From contig OX578136.1 of assembly GCA_951213105.1 (NCBI GenBank), positions 69,115,230 to 69,179,229 of the forward strand: a stretch of 64,000 nt of DNA. Reading direction: 5' to 3'. The notes under the pieces are model-generated. The model had not been told where the DNA came from, searched no databases, and saw only the letters and a program-made list of their open reading frames with translations. Shown one piece after another: positions 1 through 12,913 of the stretch. How positions within the stretch are numbered: position 1 is the first letter of the stretch; every line of letters starts with the position of its first letter. The position numbers and the translations under genes were made by a program. The DNA is from Amaurobius ferox. Its lineage: Eukaryota; Arthropoda; Arachnida; Araneae; Amaurobiidae.

Positions 1-2880
1 GTTACGGATGCAGTCAAATTAAACATATATTTTTAAACTCATATCTAAAGGGTGATAACAGACGATTGCCTGTGTTGTTGATGATTTATAGTTACACAAC
101 TAAACAAAAGCGCTGCATACATTCACCTGGAAATTCAGTTGTTACATTGTTATCTTAGAAAATGCTTTTTTATTCTTTAAAATTTGACAAGAACTAAGAA
201 ATATTTTTAATTTTTGAAAATAGGATATAATTAAAGGAACTAATAATCCCCATTCCAATATAATATGAACAAAGAAGAACTAATTTACGTTGCATGTATA
301 ATTTTTATCATAAACTAAAGATTAAAGAGCAAATAAATCAGCTGATAAAAAAAAGAGTTTTTCGAAACTGGTGAAAAATATTCAGAATGCATCAAATCAT
401 GTGAAATAAAAAGAACCTAGTCACTATTAGAAGATGGCCTATTATAATACCTCTATATTTAACCAAGTGACCCTATATACGAGATTCTCGGGAAAGTCTT
501 TATATGCCCCAACAACTTTAAAATGAAAGCCTTTCTAAATGTTCACATTAGGCCTTTCTACGATAAAGTGACAATACCCTTATATATCAAAGTGATTTTA
601 TCACACTTAGCGGTGAATTAAAGAAGTTGGAAGAACAAACTCGGAAACAAAGCAAGGTAGAAGGACACACAAGTCAATTACAAAGTTATATAGCATTGTC
701 TAATAAGTATGAATCGACTATAAAATTAGTACATACGGCATTTATGTAACAATAGAGTTATTGGCGAATTGCTGTTATATTCAAGAATGCTAAAGTAAAT
801 AAGACTTACATGCAAATGAAATGTATCCAAATGCCTTCCACCGTCAGTGATGCATATTTGAATTCGAGAAAAATTATTACCGCGTATTCTGACAAACATT
901 GAATGTGTCACCATGTTATAGGCCCTGATGATACGACTTTTGATAAATATTTTATGTACGCTTTTCGTTCGCTCCTGATGCTGATTCCTACTAAATAGAC
1001 GATGCTCAAGAACTCCGAAACTGACTGTCTCTTACCAAATTGGCCTTGTTGTGGATTTCGTTATCCCAACATTTAAATTCATCTCTGGAGGCGCTACAAT
1101 GACTTTTATGGAATCGGACATGTTCACCTTACCTAATGTGCAATGCATACGACATGTGTAATTGCATATATTAATTTAATACGCCAGTTGAAGAGAAAAT
1201 TGTTTTCTAATGCACGACGCGATTCTTTTTGAGCCTAATATTTGAAAGGGGTATAGACATAACTCTGCCATATAACGTTAGGCCTTTATAGGATGGGAAC
1301 TGAAGTAGAATACATAATAGCATATCGTTAATGTTAGAATCAGTATTTTTCTCTCTCTTGTAATTGATATCTTTAACCCTGTCTAGTGTTTGTTATCGAA
1401 AAATTCGGATGTCGAAAATTTAAGACTTCCGATATTTTCAAATTGTAACACGGTGGAATATATCTAGCAATAAATAAGTGTCATTGCAAACGAACTGAGT
1501 TTTATTTATGCACAGTAAATCAAAACATCAGAATATTACTAGTTAAAACTTCTAGTAAAACTTAATAGTCTATATACACAAGTATTTGAGCTAAAAGCTC
1601 GAGTTGAAGTTGTAAATATAATCTATAGGATATCACCTGATGCAATACAGTGGCCTTATTAGGTACAGAAATCTTACCTAATTAAACAGCGTGCACTTCC
1701 GTATATCCACCATTGCTTGGCTGGTATCACGCATGGTGTTATTCGTCACTCTTTAGCAAAACTTGAACACATAGACACTGACTGGTTTGTAAAAGGGTAA
1801 ATGACTGGATATGCATTCAACATCGCACCCGTTGACGAATAAACAACTACGTCAAGTCATAATTACACTTCAAGCTTGTAAATTTAGTAAACTTAACAAA
1901 ACATGTCAGACTATTCCGTCGACCGAGATTCGGTATCTTTTCACTGTACCACGTGCATCATAGTAGAAACTAACGTAACTGCATCAAATGCCGAACTTCC
2001 AATAAAACTGCAGACTGTTTAAGAAACTTCTCAACAGATTACGATCGTTTTACTGATTGCACCAGGCTGATTCCAATTCGAGTATCGGAACATTCCAGAA
2101 CTTTATCGTAACGAAATGAGCAGTTCACAATGAATTTATTAAAGGTTAAATTTCGTTCAGGAGAATCGTGAATCGCGTTTTCCCAACAGTGTTCAATTAC
2201 ACAAGATTATCTCGGTTCGGAGGTTTTGACGCAATATATCTTCACATACAATAGCAGTGGTTCCTGAAGTGCCTGCTAAAAGGCACCCCTAAAAAGCGAC
2301 ATTTCGAAGCAAATAACTGCTAGCTGCGAGCACCTCAGTTGGAAAATATTACAACATATTTTAAAAACAGATTAGAAGGAACGATAAATATAAAGTCAAA
2401 AATTAAATAAATTTTGCAAGTATTTGAGAAATATGAATTACAACTAAAACATGTCAACACGCCCTTGTTAAAAATGGCCTTTAGATATTGTCAATTTATG
2501 TTAGAACTTTATTCAGAAAATGTGGAATATTAATAAAAATTAAAATTGTTTAAAATGTTTTATTTAACAGCGTGATGGGTTGATGAGTAACAAAATTATT
2601 GCACTGTTCAGATGCAGCCCGCGACGTTGGAAACAAACGGACAGCCTTGCAACAAACATATTTTATATGCAGTATATATAATAAAGGTCTTTACAAAATA
2701 GCGAAATAACGATAAATTGCTGAAAATCAGTTATTTTCAGAGTGTTTGCCGAGGCACATTATTCTGTGGCGAAATTGCATGGCTGTACCCCGAGGGAATC
2801 AATTAAAATATTTTTTATTTAGATGTAAAAATAAGAGGTAATTTCAAATAGGCATTAAATAATAAAAACTTGAGCAACAC
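1..2880. other. AT-rich non-coding DNA, nothing recognised
   Basis: I see no convincing coding region, RNA gene or terminal repeat. Short open frames here lack recognisable motifs and match chance expectation in AT-rich DNA. Confidence 0.6.
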
Positions 2881-3108
2881 ATATAAGCACAAATAACACA
2901 ATAATGCAGCATACTGCTGTTTCGAGGATACGTTGAAATCCCCTTCGTCAGTCCAAGAGAATCACCAAACCCGAAGTCCAAAAGAGGAATGGGTGCAAAA
3001 TGAAGTAAGAGAGGGGGGCTATATATCCAAGACCTGGATTAAGAGAGAGCCAATCGGAAAGCAGCATGAAAAATAGTCCAGTGAATCTCAATCAAAAAGT
3101 AACATCCC

Positions 3109-3166
3109 GGACCCCCAAATAGTTGCTCAAGTCCTCGGACGAGTCGGACGGTCTGGGTCTTCAACA
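3109..3166 (+). repeat. Mini-element copy 1 (~58 nt structured repeat)
   Basis: This copy contains the family core: AAATAG, then an internal hairpin (arms around 3129-3140), then GGACGGTC and the conserved 3' end GGGTCTTCAACA. Its 5' stem strand (GGACCCCC) has decayed and no longer pairs fully with the 3' strand. No target-site duplication is evident, so it is probably an old copy. It sits in otherwise unassigned sequence (2,881-3,570). Confidence 0.7.
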
Positions 3167-3587
3167 CGATATTTAGAGTGCGGCAAAACATAACAGGAAT
3201 ATCCCAAGAAGACAAAATAGATGAGGACCAACAAGAATAAATGAGGCCCAATAAGACGAAAAGTACGTTAAAACGTCACATGAGAGCCCCAAAGGAATAG
3301 AATAAAGGGGAAAAATTTAAAGGCCACTCTGCCAGACCGTGGACAAAAATGGAGTGCTGCATAAGTAATCAACTAAATTACTTGAATTTTTCGGGATATG
3401 GAAGACGTCAAAGAAGACAAAATCATAAATCGACGTGCATTTTTGTATGATCCTTTCTGAAGAAAACTCAAAACGGTGATTGATTTGAGCGATTGAAGAT
3501 TTATTAAATTCCTGTTTCATACGTAAACTGAATGAATGGATCAATGAAATTCAACTTCACTTCAAAATAATGCACATAGATGTCACT

Positions 3588-4240
3588 GACATGGGAACCT
3601 CAACTTTTGTTCCGGCTAATTTCAGCTGGAATTGGGCGGAAACGGCAGGTACTAGCGAGGAACTAATGTTCCTGAAATATCTCTTGAATTAAGCGTGGAG
3701 ATACGTAGAAAAAAAAATCCCAAAGTTTACATGGATTTGCATGTTTGGTAGTTCTTATTTGAAGTATAATATGTATATTTATATAGTGTGTGCGGTTAAG
3801 CAGAAACAATGCACATGTGCACAATGTGGTATGAAACAAACGCACATGTGGTATGTTTATGTAAAAATGATGTAATATTAAATTCATGATTGCACATTAT
3901 TTTTGTAATGGAAACCAAATATTTTATTACAAATACAAATTACTGTATGATGAAATTACAATTATTCAACATATTCTTCGCAATAATGATACTTTTCGTA
4001 GAAATCTGTGAAACATAAGGGAGTTTTACAAGAACATCTCAAAAATAGAATGCTAGTATACAGTGCACATTGTGGATTTTCTATAAGGGTGTGGGTGTGA
4101 CGGAAGCAAAATGTCAAAGGAGTTTCAAATGATTGTGGTGAATCCAAGAAATATTTCAGGGCATAGTTTCTCACTAGTACCTACCTTTTCCACCCAATTC
4201 CAACTGAAGCTAACCGGAACAAAGTTGAGGTTCCCTTGTG
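3588..4240. repeat. Fold-back element with ~75-160 bp inverted arms
   Basis: The stretch at about 3,588-3,662 (containing TTCCGGCTAATTTCAGCTGG) recurs as its reverse complement at about 4,172-4,240. Weaker complementarity continues inward: 'cctgaaatatctcttgaatt' near 3,671 faces a matching block near 4,145. No transposase is visible inside. It is probably a MITE-like or fold-back non-autonomous DNA element; the superfamily is undetermined. Confidence 0.6.
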
Positions 4241-4537
4241 AGAATAAGTATGAGTGGATTATCTACAACTAAGCCGTCGGTAATGCCAAGAATTTATTAT
4301 GAAAGATAGATATCCCGCGGTTATTAACTCTGCTTATTTCGAAATCAGCTTTGTCCTTACCCGGCAAAGCTTTCTAGATACCAGCAGAACTTAGTGCAGC
4401 TTTTATATCTAACTAAATTATTCATTTATTATGTAAAATGTTCTTTTAAAATATTATTGGTAGCCATGGACGGTAAGTGAAATATTTCATTTTTAATTTT
4501 TCGCATTCAAACTCTGGGGGGAGATAGAATAATATTA

Positions 4538-5309
4538 TTACTTTCCCTGCAATACATGGTAATGTATAGGGAAAGTATTGGAATCATGTCGAAAATCGCA
4601 ACTTGAGTTTTCGACGGATCTACACGTTTCGAGACCTCTAGAATACGAAAAAACCATTTTTAGCGTGGCGTCTGAGTGTGTGTATGTGTGTCTGTCGGTC
4701 TGTGTGTCTGTCTGTGCAGATTTTGTATCCACTATAACTAAAAAACTAATGGACCGAATTTCACAAAATTTGGTACGTAAGTCACTTGTGGGCGAGTCTG
4801 GTGCTGATTAGTTTTGAGTACGATTTGAGATAAAAGAACCCGCCTATTTTTGCGAAATGGCCCGCAAAAGCTTATATCCACTCTAACTAAAAAACTAATG
4901 GTCCGAATTTCCCAAAATTCGGCAGATGAGTCATTTGTGGGTCCCCCTGGTGCTGATTAGATTTGGTATGATTCGGAAAAAAATAACCTGCATTTTTTTG
5001 CAAAATGGCCCGCAAAAATTGTCCAAATATAAACTAAAGAACTACATATACTCAAATATATCCATTAAATGCTTGTTTAATACGTATTTTTTAGCGAAGA
5101 AAAGAATAAGACCAACCCCATTGCATTAGGACTAGCCGTTCTCGAGATATTTTAGTTTTTCGTATTTTCTGTACGCCACCTTTGAAAATAAGTCCGGTTA
5201 CCGAATGAGAACGAAAATTGAATTAAAAATGAAATAAATTTAATTAAAATAAAGAGAACGTTAATATAAGTCTGCAGGGAAAGTCATGTGCTGCCCACAT
5301 CAGATTTTT
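4538..5309 (+). repeat. Dispersed repeat family R1, copy A
   Basis: This copy opens with an imperfect palindrome (TTACTTTCC ... GGAAAGTATT) and carries a GTGTGT/CTGT-rich tract near 4,676-4,720. It contains two internal paralogous blocks, 'ccaCTCTAACTAAAAAACTAATGG' style, near 4,727 and 4,878. It ends in GGAAAGTCATGTGCTGCCCA followed by CATCAGATTTTT. Other copies lie near 16.1 kb, 61.2 kb and at the right edge. No coding capacity is seen, so it is a non-autonomous family of unknown type. Confidence 0.75.
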
Positions 5310-6519
5310 CCTTTTGGGGTTAATAAGTGCTATCCAAATCGATGCAGTGGAAAAAAACTAATCTGTGAACCCGGGTATAAATAAAATGAATTAAATTTAT
5401 ACTTTAAATGATAGGATTAGTGTCAATATGATATTGAATATCAAAAAGTTATTTCAATTTCCGCAAGTTTCCTTCTCTATTTCGGTATATATAGTGTTTT
5501 GGAATGAAATTATCTGCTTAATTAACTTCTCCCCTCTTTTAAATATTTTGCATATAAACTATATTTCAATGTCTCAAGAAAACTCCGAATGCTAAAAATT
5601 GAAGTATATCAATATGGGCGTGGCCATATGCACAATTGATAATGTCCAGATTATTTACAATTACATATTAGTGTTATTTTCTAAATAATGCTTATTTTCT
5701 ATAACTGGACATAACTGTCAGCATTTTGAATTTGTTTAATTTCTTATAAGAGACAGGGTCTATTTAACCCTAGCTTTGGCTTATTTGCAAATGTGAAGTA
5801 AGTATAAGACCCTTATACACGTATAGGGGGGAGGGTATAGGGTATATATACAGTCACCTCCAAAATGTAAACATTGAATAGTAAATCGTACAGTGTCTCT
5901 TTCAGGGCGTTTTAGCCAGGGAGGCGAATGAAATTGTAAGGAAAGCAAGTTTTATATAAATATATCTAAATACTGTGTCACATAAATAGAAATAAGGCTA
6001 ACATAAAATGTCCCAGGGGTTCCCTCTCCCCCGGAGGTATGCCTAAAAGAAACACTGAAACTGTATATGATTCATGAAATTGCGCATTAATCGTCTCCGA
6101 ATTTCATAGGAAAGTATCATATGTTAATCTGTCATACAATCTCTAATGAGACAAAACGTGTACGGGGTTTTATTTGTTTTTAATTAAACTTCAAAACATT
6201 CATCCCACTACTAGAAAAAAAAGGAAAAAAGATGCTGAACGACTTTAATAATGAATAGTAAAAAAACTTAGAAAACAAAATATAACAATTTTACAGAGTT
6301 TTAGCGGACAAAGGTTTCGTAAATTCAATAACTCTTTATAATATATTGGGTTATTATGGCTATTGGATTTAAAAATTATAAAGAGCATCTAAGATATGTA
6401 ACACACAACTTTCTCTTAGAATTACGACTTTTGATATTCCATTTCTCTGCATTATTTTATTTCTCTGCACTTCGAAGTGAATTTTTTTTTTTCAGTATGA
6501 GTAAAGCGTTTATTTGTCT
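5310..6519. other. Non-coding DNA, nothing recognised
   Basis: AT-rich sequence with short chance open frames only; no repeat termini or RNA genes were recognised. Confidence 0.5.
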
Positions 6520-7193
6520 AATCATTATAGATGATCTGTTAGTTGATCTGAAAGTTGAATATTATTCTAAAATATTCAACTTTCCTTTTTAAAAAAATAC
6601 TTAGTTTCACACTCTATGAGAATTATATTCATCATGGGGGTTCTTTTTTAAGCAACAGTTGGTATCTCACAAGGAGGATGTTCCTCATCATTATTGGATA
6701 ATCTATATTTATACTTCTATGAAAAGAAATTTAATCCAGGGTTGCATAATATGCTTATGTATAGATATTTAGATGATATATTATGTGTATCCCATAATAA
6801 TAACCCTATAGTATTTAATTTTTATCCCAATAATTTAAATTGAATGTAAGTGATAATGACTCTAATGTTGCAAACTGTTTAGATTTAAATTTAAATTTAC
6901 AAAATTGTAATCTGGCTGTAAATATATTTGATAAAAGACAAGATTTTAATTTTAATACTTCTAAAATTCGAAACTTTGACTCTTGTTTGCATATATTAGT
7001 GTTTAGAAATATTATTTCAAATCTGGTTCTTAGAATCAATAAAATTTGTGATGACAATTATAAATTAGTACATTTTATAGAATTATTAAATACTGCAACT
7101 AATAATGCATATCGTCCCAATTTCGTAATTAAAATTATAAACTCAGAGTATCAACTATCACTGGTTAACATCCAAGGCAACTTTCCCCCATAA
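6520..7193 (+). pseudogene. Penelope-like (Naiad-type) reverse transcriptase fragment
   Basis: Across frames this stretch encodes pieces matching the RT of the element at 8,043-10,526: LYENYIHHGG near 6,613, the YLDDILCV catalytic box near 6,768-6,792, then an open frame of 117 codons (6,840-7,193). That frame contains VANCLDLNLNLQNCN and the thumb-like FDKRQDFNFN. Frameshifts separate the pieces. Known of the family: YxDD is the RT motif C. It is in the opposite orientation to the larger element, so it is an independent dead copy rather than its missing part. Confidence 0.75.
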
Positions 7194-8042
7194 TATGTAA
7201 CGTAGTTTGATACTACGATTTGAGCCCCTTATAATGGTGCTAGTGGCATTCTCGTTTATTCAATTCTTTTGTGAGTCACTTTTAGAGTGGATTTATCATT
7301 TACGATCTGTATATCCTGTGTGCCTTACATTATTGGTTGTCCTGTCTCCTGATGCAACTCTCCGAACGGGTTTCAGGGAAGGTCATTTCAACTTGTTCGA
7401 CCCCCCTGGTCTATCCTGTCCCCCTTCTCCCTGAAGCATCTTGGCTTTTTTCACTCTGTTACGGCTGTTCACATATAACACACGTGAAAGCTGGGTTCCT
7501 GCCTCACGGATCACGGTATTTCTTGAATTCCTAATTATTTTTCAATTTTTCCTTTTTTGCTGCTTGTAGTCTGAGTTTTGGCATTTATAGTAACTTACTA
7601 TTGCCAAATCTGAAGCAAGCATGTGTTTGGGTTAATTTGAACTAGATACTCAGACCTGAAGAGGAAACTAAATCTGGTTAATCTCCAAATTTAAGCCAAT
7701 ACTGTTCATTTTTTTCATCGGCTATGTAGCCACTGTTTAATTGCTTTGGTGGTTTTAATATTTCATAATTATATATATATAAATTCCCAAATAGGACAAA
7801 TAGCAATGTACTCTTAAAATTTCTAGATAAGTGACGTAAGTAACGGCCGGGGGGAGTTGCGACCCCCAACACTCCGGTTAAGGCAGTTTTTTCCGCCATG
7901 GCAAACGCTCCCGGTAGCCGATACTCCCTACACTATTTTCTCCATGACTCTTATAAAACCGTAAAAAATTACATACACACATATACACTTTCAATAACAT
8001 GTAAAAATCCAAATGTTTACTATAATACGCTAAAGCATTGTT
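7194..8042. other. Probable 3' non-coding remnant of Penelope-like copies
   Basis: No coding function is recognised. Position suggests this is untranslated sequence of the flanking Penelope-like copies, whose coding frames converge on it from both sides. There is no direct motif to prove that. Confidence 0.3.
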
Positions 8043-9015
8043 TTAAAAGTTTATAAACATATTACAATTTTGTAAATTTAAATTTAAATCTAAAAAATTT
8101 GCAACATTGTCATTATTACTTGCATTTAATTGTAAATTTTTTGGATAAAAGTTTAATACTATAGGGATATTATTATCTGGGGATACACATAAAATGTCAT
8201 CTAAATATCTAAACATGTGCATTTTATGCAAGCTTGGATTAATGTTTTTTTCATAGAAGAGTAAATACAGATTAGCTAACAATGATGAGGCACACACCCC
8301 TTGTGGGATACCAACCTGTTGTTTAAAAAAAGTACCACCATGTTGAATATAATTCTCATAAAGAGTGAAGTTAAGTAATTTTTTAAAAAGAAAATTTGAA
8401 TATTTTAGGTTGATATTATATTTTTCAAAAATTCCTAAAATAATTCTATACAGATCATCTATATTAATATTATTAAACAAATCTTTGAAATCAAAGGTAT
8501 AAATACTATGAATATTAGTAAGAGTTTTCAATTTCTTAACTAATTCAAAGCTGTTTTTTACAATATGACAATTATTTGAGATTTCATCTGACAAGGATAC
8601 TTCATGTAATATTTTTAATAATAATTTTCTAGCATTAGTAATGTAAGAATTATGCCCACTGGTAATGGTTCGAAAAGCAACAGGGGATTTCTGAAACTTG
8701 GGTACTAAAACAATATATGGAATGTTATTACAACTATTTTTTAGATGGATTTGCTTATATTTGGCTGATATTCTATTGTATAAGATTTTAAGGTTAGTTT
8801 TATGTAAATTATAGATTTGATTATTAAGTAAGTGTGACTGAAGGGTATTTTTATAATAATATTTACATATAATTGAGTAGTTACCACTTGCCTTATCGAC
8901 ATATGTAATGACAAAATCATTTTGTATTTCTTTAATATCATTTTTAATTGAATTAAGTTTATATGAATTATTAATTTTCTGATTATATATATAATGATTT
9001 AAGTATTGCTCTATT
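8043..9015 (-). pseudogene. Penelope-like reverse transcriptase domain
   Basis: The open part is 183 codons (8,594-8,043). It shows DFKDLFNNI (palm motif A region), QVGIPQGVCASS (motif B region) and YLDDILCV (motif C, catalytic YxDD). Minus-strand sequence upstream to about 9,015 continues the similarity in shifted frames (FVITYVDKA, then VLVPKFQKSPVAFR). It would copy element RNA into DNA at the nicked target. The C-terminal thumb is cut short at 8,043 and the N-terminal part is frameshifted, so this copy is not expected to be active. Confidence 0.85.
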
Positions 9016-9282
9016 AAGACTCTCCAGGGTTTAAAGGCTTCTACAGGGATTTGATATTTATAACTGATTTTATAGATAAATTTATTTAAGTCAAGAAATA
9101 AACCTTTACATATTAATTTATGTTTAAATTTAGTAGGTATAATTAAATTTAGTAGGTAAGACTCTCCAGGGTTTAAAGGCTTCTACAGGGATTTGATATT
9201 TATAACTGATTTTATAGATAAATTTATTTAAGTCAAGAAATAAACCTTTACATATTAATTTATGTTTAAATTTAGTAGGTAT
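9016..9282. repeat. 142-bp direct duplication inside the Penelope-like ORF
   Basis: The 125-bp stretch 9,016-9,140 (starting AAGACTCTCCAGGGTTTAAA) recurs at 9,158-9,282, with 17 bp between the copies. The unit of 142 bp is not a multiple of three, so the duplication itself breaks the reading frame. The two arms look essentially identical, so it is recent relative to other decay, or an assembly artefact. Confidence 0.9.
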
Positions 9283-9906
9283 ACGGTACTTAGTACCCAG
9301 TAACATCCGTGGTCTTAGTGCATCATAATGAATAATATTTAGATTTCCCGTTATAACATGCCCATGGTGTTTATCTACGAAGTCTTTGTATTTTTCTAAA
9401 TGACAGTGGCAAAATGACTCTTTATCCAATTCATAATCTTGATTAATATCTATTGATTTGGCAATTTGATTATAATTGAAAATATAACGTCCTAGCGGTT
9501 TATCATATTTATAAGCAATTTTAGGATTTACATGTTTGACTGGAAAGTAATTGGAAACCAATTTTAAAAAATTATTTATCTTCAGATTATTTAAGACAGA
9601 ATTAGTGAAATTCAAGGTACAATATTCATTTATTTTAGTATTTTGTTTTGATTCGTCATTGAAGTTTAAGTCTGTGACATATAAATAACCATTAAGATTT
9701 TTACTTCTGGTAATGAGCAAATCATAGAATAAATGTTTAAAATGAATGTTATTAAATGCAGTACTTAGAAAAAGGTTATATACCATATTTAATTGCTGTT
9801 TTTTAATTGCGAAAATCCAGTTTTTACATTGTTTCCAATCAAAAGTAATTTTAAAATTTGCATGTTGCTGAAGGATGGCATTTTTTAGTTCAGATAATGA
9901 GGGCAA
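9130..9906 (-). pseudogene. Penelope-like polyprotein, linker region between nuclease and RT
   Basis: This is a 258-codon frame with no catalytic motif of its own. Residues about 165-205 (CHCHLEKYKDF...HGHVITGNL, then LGTKYRIP) resemble the conserved region that precedes the RT palm in Penelope-like proteins. The frame's C-terminus runs into the first arm of a 142-bp direct duplication and terminates artificially there. Taken with the neighbouring frames on the same strand it is the middle of one interrupted polyprotein, not an independent gene. Confidence 0.7.
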
Positions 9907-10526
9907 TTTTTTATTATATTTACTTGCTCTTTTAGTTCTTTTTGATTTACTTTTATGATTGTTGAAGGAATTATAAATATTATGGTCTTCATTAGGATAA
10001 TTAAAGGACTTTTAACTATATTATGATGATTAAATATTTGATTGAGTCCATATGGAAAAATAGTTTTGTGTGCACAAATGAATTCATTTTCAAGAAACAA
10101 TCTGTCATAGTAATTTTTTTGAATACACAGAATACTAATTTCAATGTTGTCGAACCCATGTTTAGAAAAATGTTCGTATTCAAATTTTGATTCATTAAGG
10201 GTAGTTGCATTATTTGAAAAATTTTTTATGTGATTCCTGTGTACGTTAATTCGGAGGTGCAGAGGGTTGCTGGTTTGACCTATATATGACATATTACATT
10301 TTTTACATTCAATTTGGTAGATACAATTATATGTTTTACAGAAGACATAATTATTGCTACAATTGTTCTGATTACTATTAGCAAACGGACAAGTTTTACA
10401 TCTATTAGAATTACAAGATTTAAATTTAAGTGTGTTATTTAGTGATGCATGGCTGTACGATTGAAAGTTATATGAAGTGAACAAAGAATACTGGCTGGAT
10501 GTACCGAATGAAGATGGAATAGTCAT
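9885..10526 (-). CDS. GIY-YIG endonuclease domain of Naiad-type Penelope-like element
   Basis: This 213-codon frame carries a Cys-rich lead (CNSNRCKTC, about residues 38-46), then [10 protein letters not shown] and YIGQT (about 68-84), followed by [11 protein letters not shown]. The pair 'IYQIEC'/'YIGQT' corresponds to the GIY and YIG halves of the nuclease. The surrounding Cys and His residues fit the CCHH zinc-finger insertion reported for N-terminal Naiad nucleases. The domain should nick target DNA for primed reverse transcription. The frame ends in a 22-nt overlap with the next frame, so the ancestral polyprotein has been split by a frameshift. The N-terminus upstream of 10,526 is unclear. 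Confidence 0.8.
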   Translation of the reverse strand: MTIPSSFGTSSQYSLFTSYNFQSYSHASLNNTLKFKSCNSNRCKTCPFANSNQNNCSNNYVFCKTYNCIYQIECKKCNMSYIGQTSNPLHLRINVHRNHIKNFSNNATTLNESKFEYEHFSKHGFDNIEISILCIQKNYYDRLFLENEFICAHKTIFPYGLNQIFNHHNIVKSPLIILMKTIIFIIPSTIIKVNQKELKEQVNIIKNCPHYLN

Positions 10527-10553
10527 AGAAGAAAAAAGATATTGTTGGTAGCT

Positions 10554-10730
<177 letters not shown>

Positions 10731-12913
10731 TTGATCAGATATAATTTACTAAGAATTTAGTTTGACTGTGAAACAAAAATTTGACTTTATAACAGCTTTG
10801 ATGTAACTTCGTAAGTATTTCATATCCTTTAGACGGCATTGCTTAAAATTCAACCAGAATTTGAGAATAAATTCACGAAACTCTACACATAGGTAATATT
10901 TTATTACATAAACTGATAAATCAAAATTTAAAAAATTGATAAAAATTACATATAGCCTTATATTAAATAATGTTTTCTGTAAAACATTGCTATGTGCAAA
11001 TGATGTATTACATCGAAGTTCATACATACAGTGAAATTGCATTCTACATATGAATAGATTCAAAATCATGTAGGTGATAGAATATCTAAAAATTACCGAA
11101 GCACTACCAAGATGTTTAGTTTTAAACCCTCAAAATATATTTTTTATATTTTTTTTTAATTTTTAAATTATGGTTCAAGAGTCAGAAATCTTTCTACGTT
11201 GTTAATTTATACTTCTAGCATTTTATATTAACTTAAATTTAATTTCTTAGCAGGTATTGATGTTCAACAGTATTGGTACAATTAATTTTGAGAAACTAAG
11301 TTCAAATTATAGGATTACTGAAAAAGAATATTTTTATTTTTAGTGACCAATTAAACTTTTCGATTACAGATATTAAGCTGTGAATTACTAAATTCACCAA
11401 TGAGTATTACTTTAATTGGATGAAGATTTCATGAATTTCATTTATGAGCTTTTTTAAGGTTAAATTTTTTGTATACTACATATGTTTCAATAAAAATGTG
11501 TTTAGTGGTCATAATTTGATATGCATTTAAATTTTGATGTGAAATTTGTTTGCAATTCAATCAATTTTTTTTTAATTTTGCAAGAATGTTTTAAATAACT
11601 TTTACTATGAATCATTATGCAATTTATTAGTGCAGTTTAAACATGATTCCGTATGTACACGTGAGATTAGGTTATGACTTAAATTATAATTTCATGGAAT
11701 AATTAGTCTGAAAGTGAAGACAAATTAAAATAATTATAGCCTGGATGCGAGGATAAATGCAATTGGACTTATGGATTAAATAAGTATCCATTTACTTTAC
11801 TCTATAATGAAAGTTTAAGAGTTATGCAGTTGTATTTTTACAAACCAAAAGTGCTGTCTAAAAAACAAATTCTTATATAAGACACATTGCAAAATAAAAT
11901 GATTTCGAAGAAGAGCATGGCCCTGGAAACGGCAGTTTGTCTTTATAATTTTTATTTAAATCAGTATTAGACATGTTAGAAAGAAGCAAGCAGTCAAATA
12001 TTAATTGAGATATGTCATCAAAACAAACAAGATGGCGTTCGCGCATGCGCAGAAATATTCAGGAATCCGAAACTTGCTAGTGCAGCGTTTTTGATGATTC
12101 GAGAATCCGCAAGCTGTAGACGCTAGTAATATAATGGACACATAAATGTGATTAGCCCAGCTGACACATAAATGGACACATAAATGTGATTAGTAACTGT
12201 GATTAGCAACTTATTTTTAATCATTGAAAACATGATTAAAAATAAGTATATTTTTTATGAATGACGCTACCTCAAAACAAGTAATCAAGTTTATTCACAT
12301 ACTGTTTGTTTTCACAGGCCGAAAAATAAAATAGTCGACCATATCTTGGCATCATGCAGGGTCGATAAAAAGTACTTTTTCTAATACATCAATGAAACTA
12401 TTGATAAAACGATTATAGTACCTTTCTTATTCATACAGATATTGAAAAATGGATTCAAAATCCTTTTGAAGCTGATAAGCTACATAATATATTATATTCC
12501 TATGATCTATTTATTGTGAAAGTAGTATAAATGTAACAATGAGAAATTTTAATAAATTATGTTCTCGTGGGGTTTTCATTGAGAAATCGGAATGAGTTTA
12601 TTAATAAAAGTTTCCGCTTATATTTCACCCATTCCTTTCTTTTAAATGTCGTTTTATATTAATCATAGTCTTACAATCATCAGTATTTTAATTTTCATTA
12701 TTAATACTAGAGTAAAACTTGTGAGAAAATCTGCATAAAAATCTACCATTCTAGCAAATGACCTTTACTGGACTTTCGCAGTTTGTTCAGGTCCCAACAT
12801 TGTGCAACAGTCTCATTCTCATTTCAGAGGAGTAAACCACAGACCTTCGAACTGATCAGCAGATGTTTTAAACATTGAAGCTACCTGGGCACGATTCCAA
12901 CTTCACTTAGAAG
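10731..12913. other. AT-rich non-coding DNA
   Basis: No gene was recognised. Small features: a short local duplication containing TGGACACATAAATGTGATTA near 12,134-12,192, and a hairpin with 16-bp arms (ACTTATTTTTAATCAT) near 12,210-12,248. Confidence 0.5.

Larger units (their letters stand above)
8043..10526 (-). mobile_element. Naiad-type Penelope-like retroelement (N-terminal GIY-YIG, then RT), decayed
   Basis: Read on the minus strand the order is GIY-YIG nuclease (10,526-9,885), linker region (9,906-9,130), reverse transcriptase (about 9,015-8,043). In canonical Penelope elements the nuclease is C-terminal to the RT. The permuted order with a Cys-rich GIY-YIG is the hallmark of the Naiad/Chlamys clade described in green plants, protists and many invertebrates. 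The reading frame is broken by a frame overlap near 9,895, by a 142-bp direct duplication near 9,016-9,282 and by frameshifts before the RT. Its upstream edge abuts a (TA)n tract. No pseudo-LTRs were identified by eye. Confidence 0.85.

Noticed and set aside
4578..4811. 77-codon frame with a Cys-Val-Ser-Val repeat
   Set aside because: It runs through the GTGTGT/CTGT tract of repeat R1.
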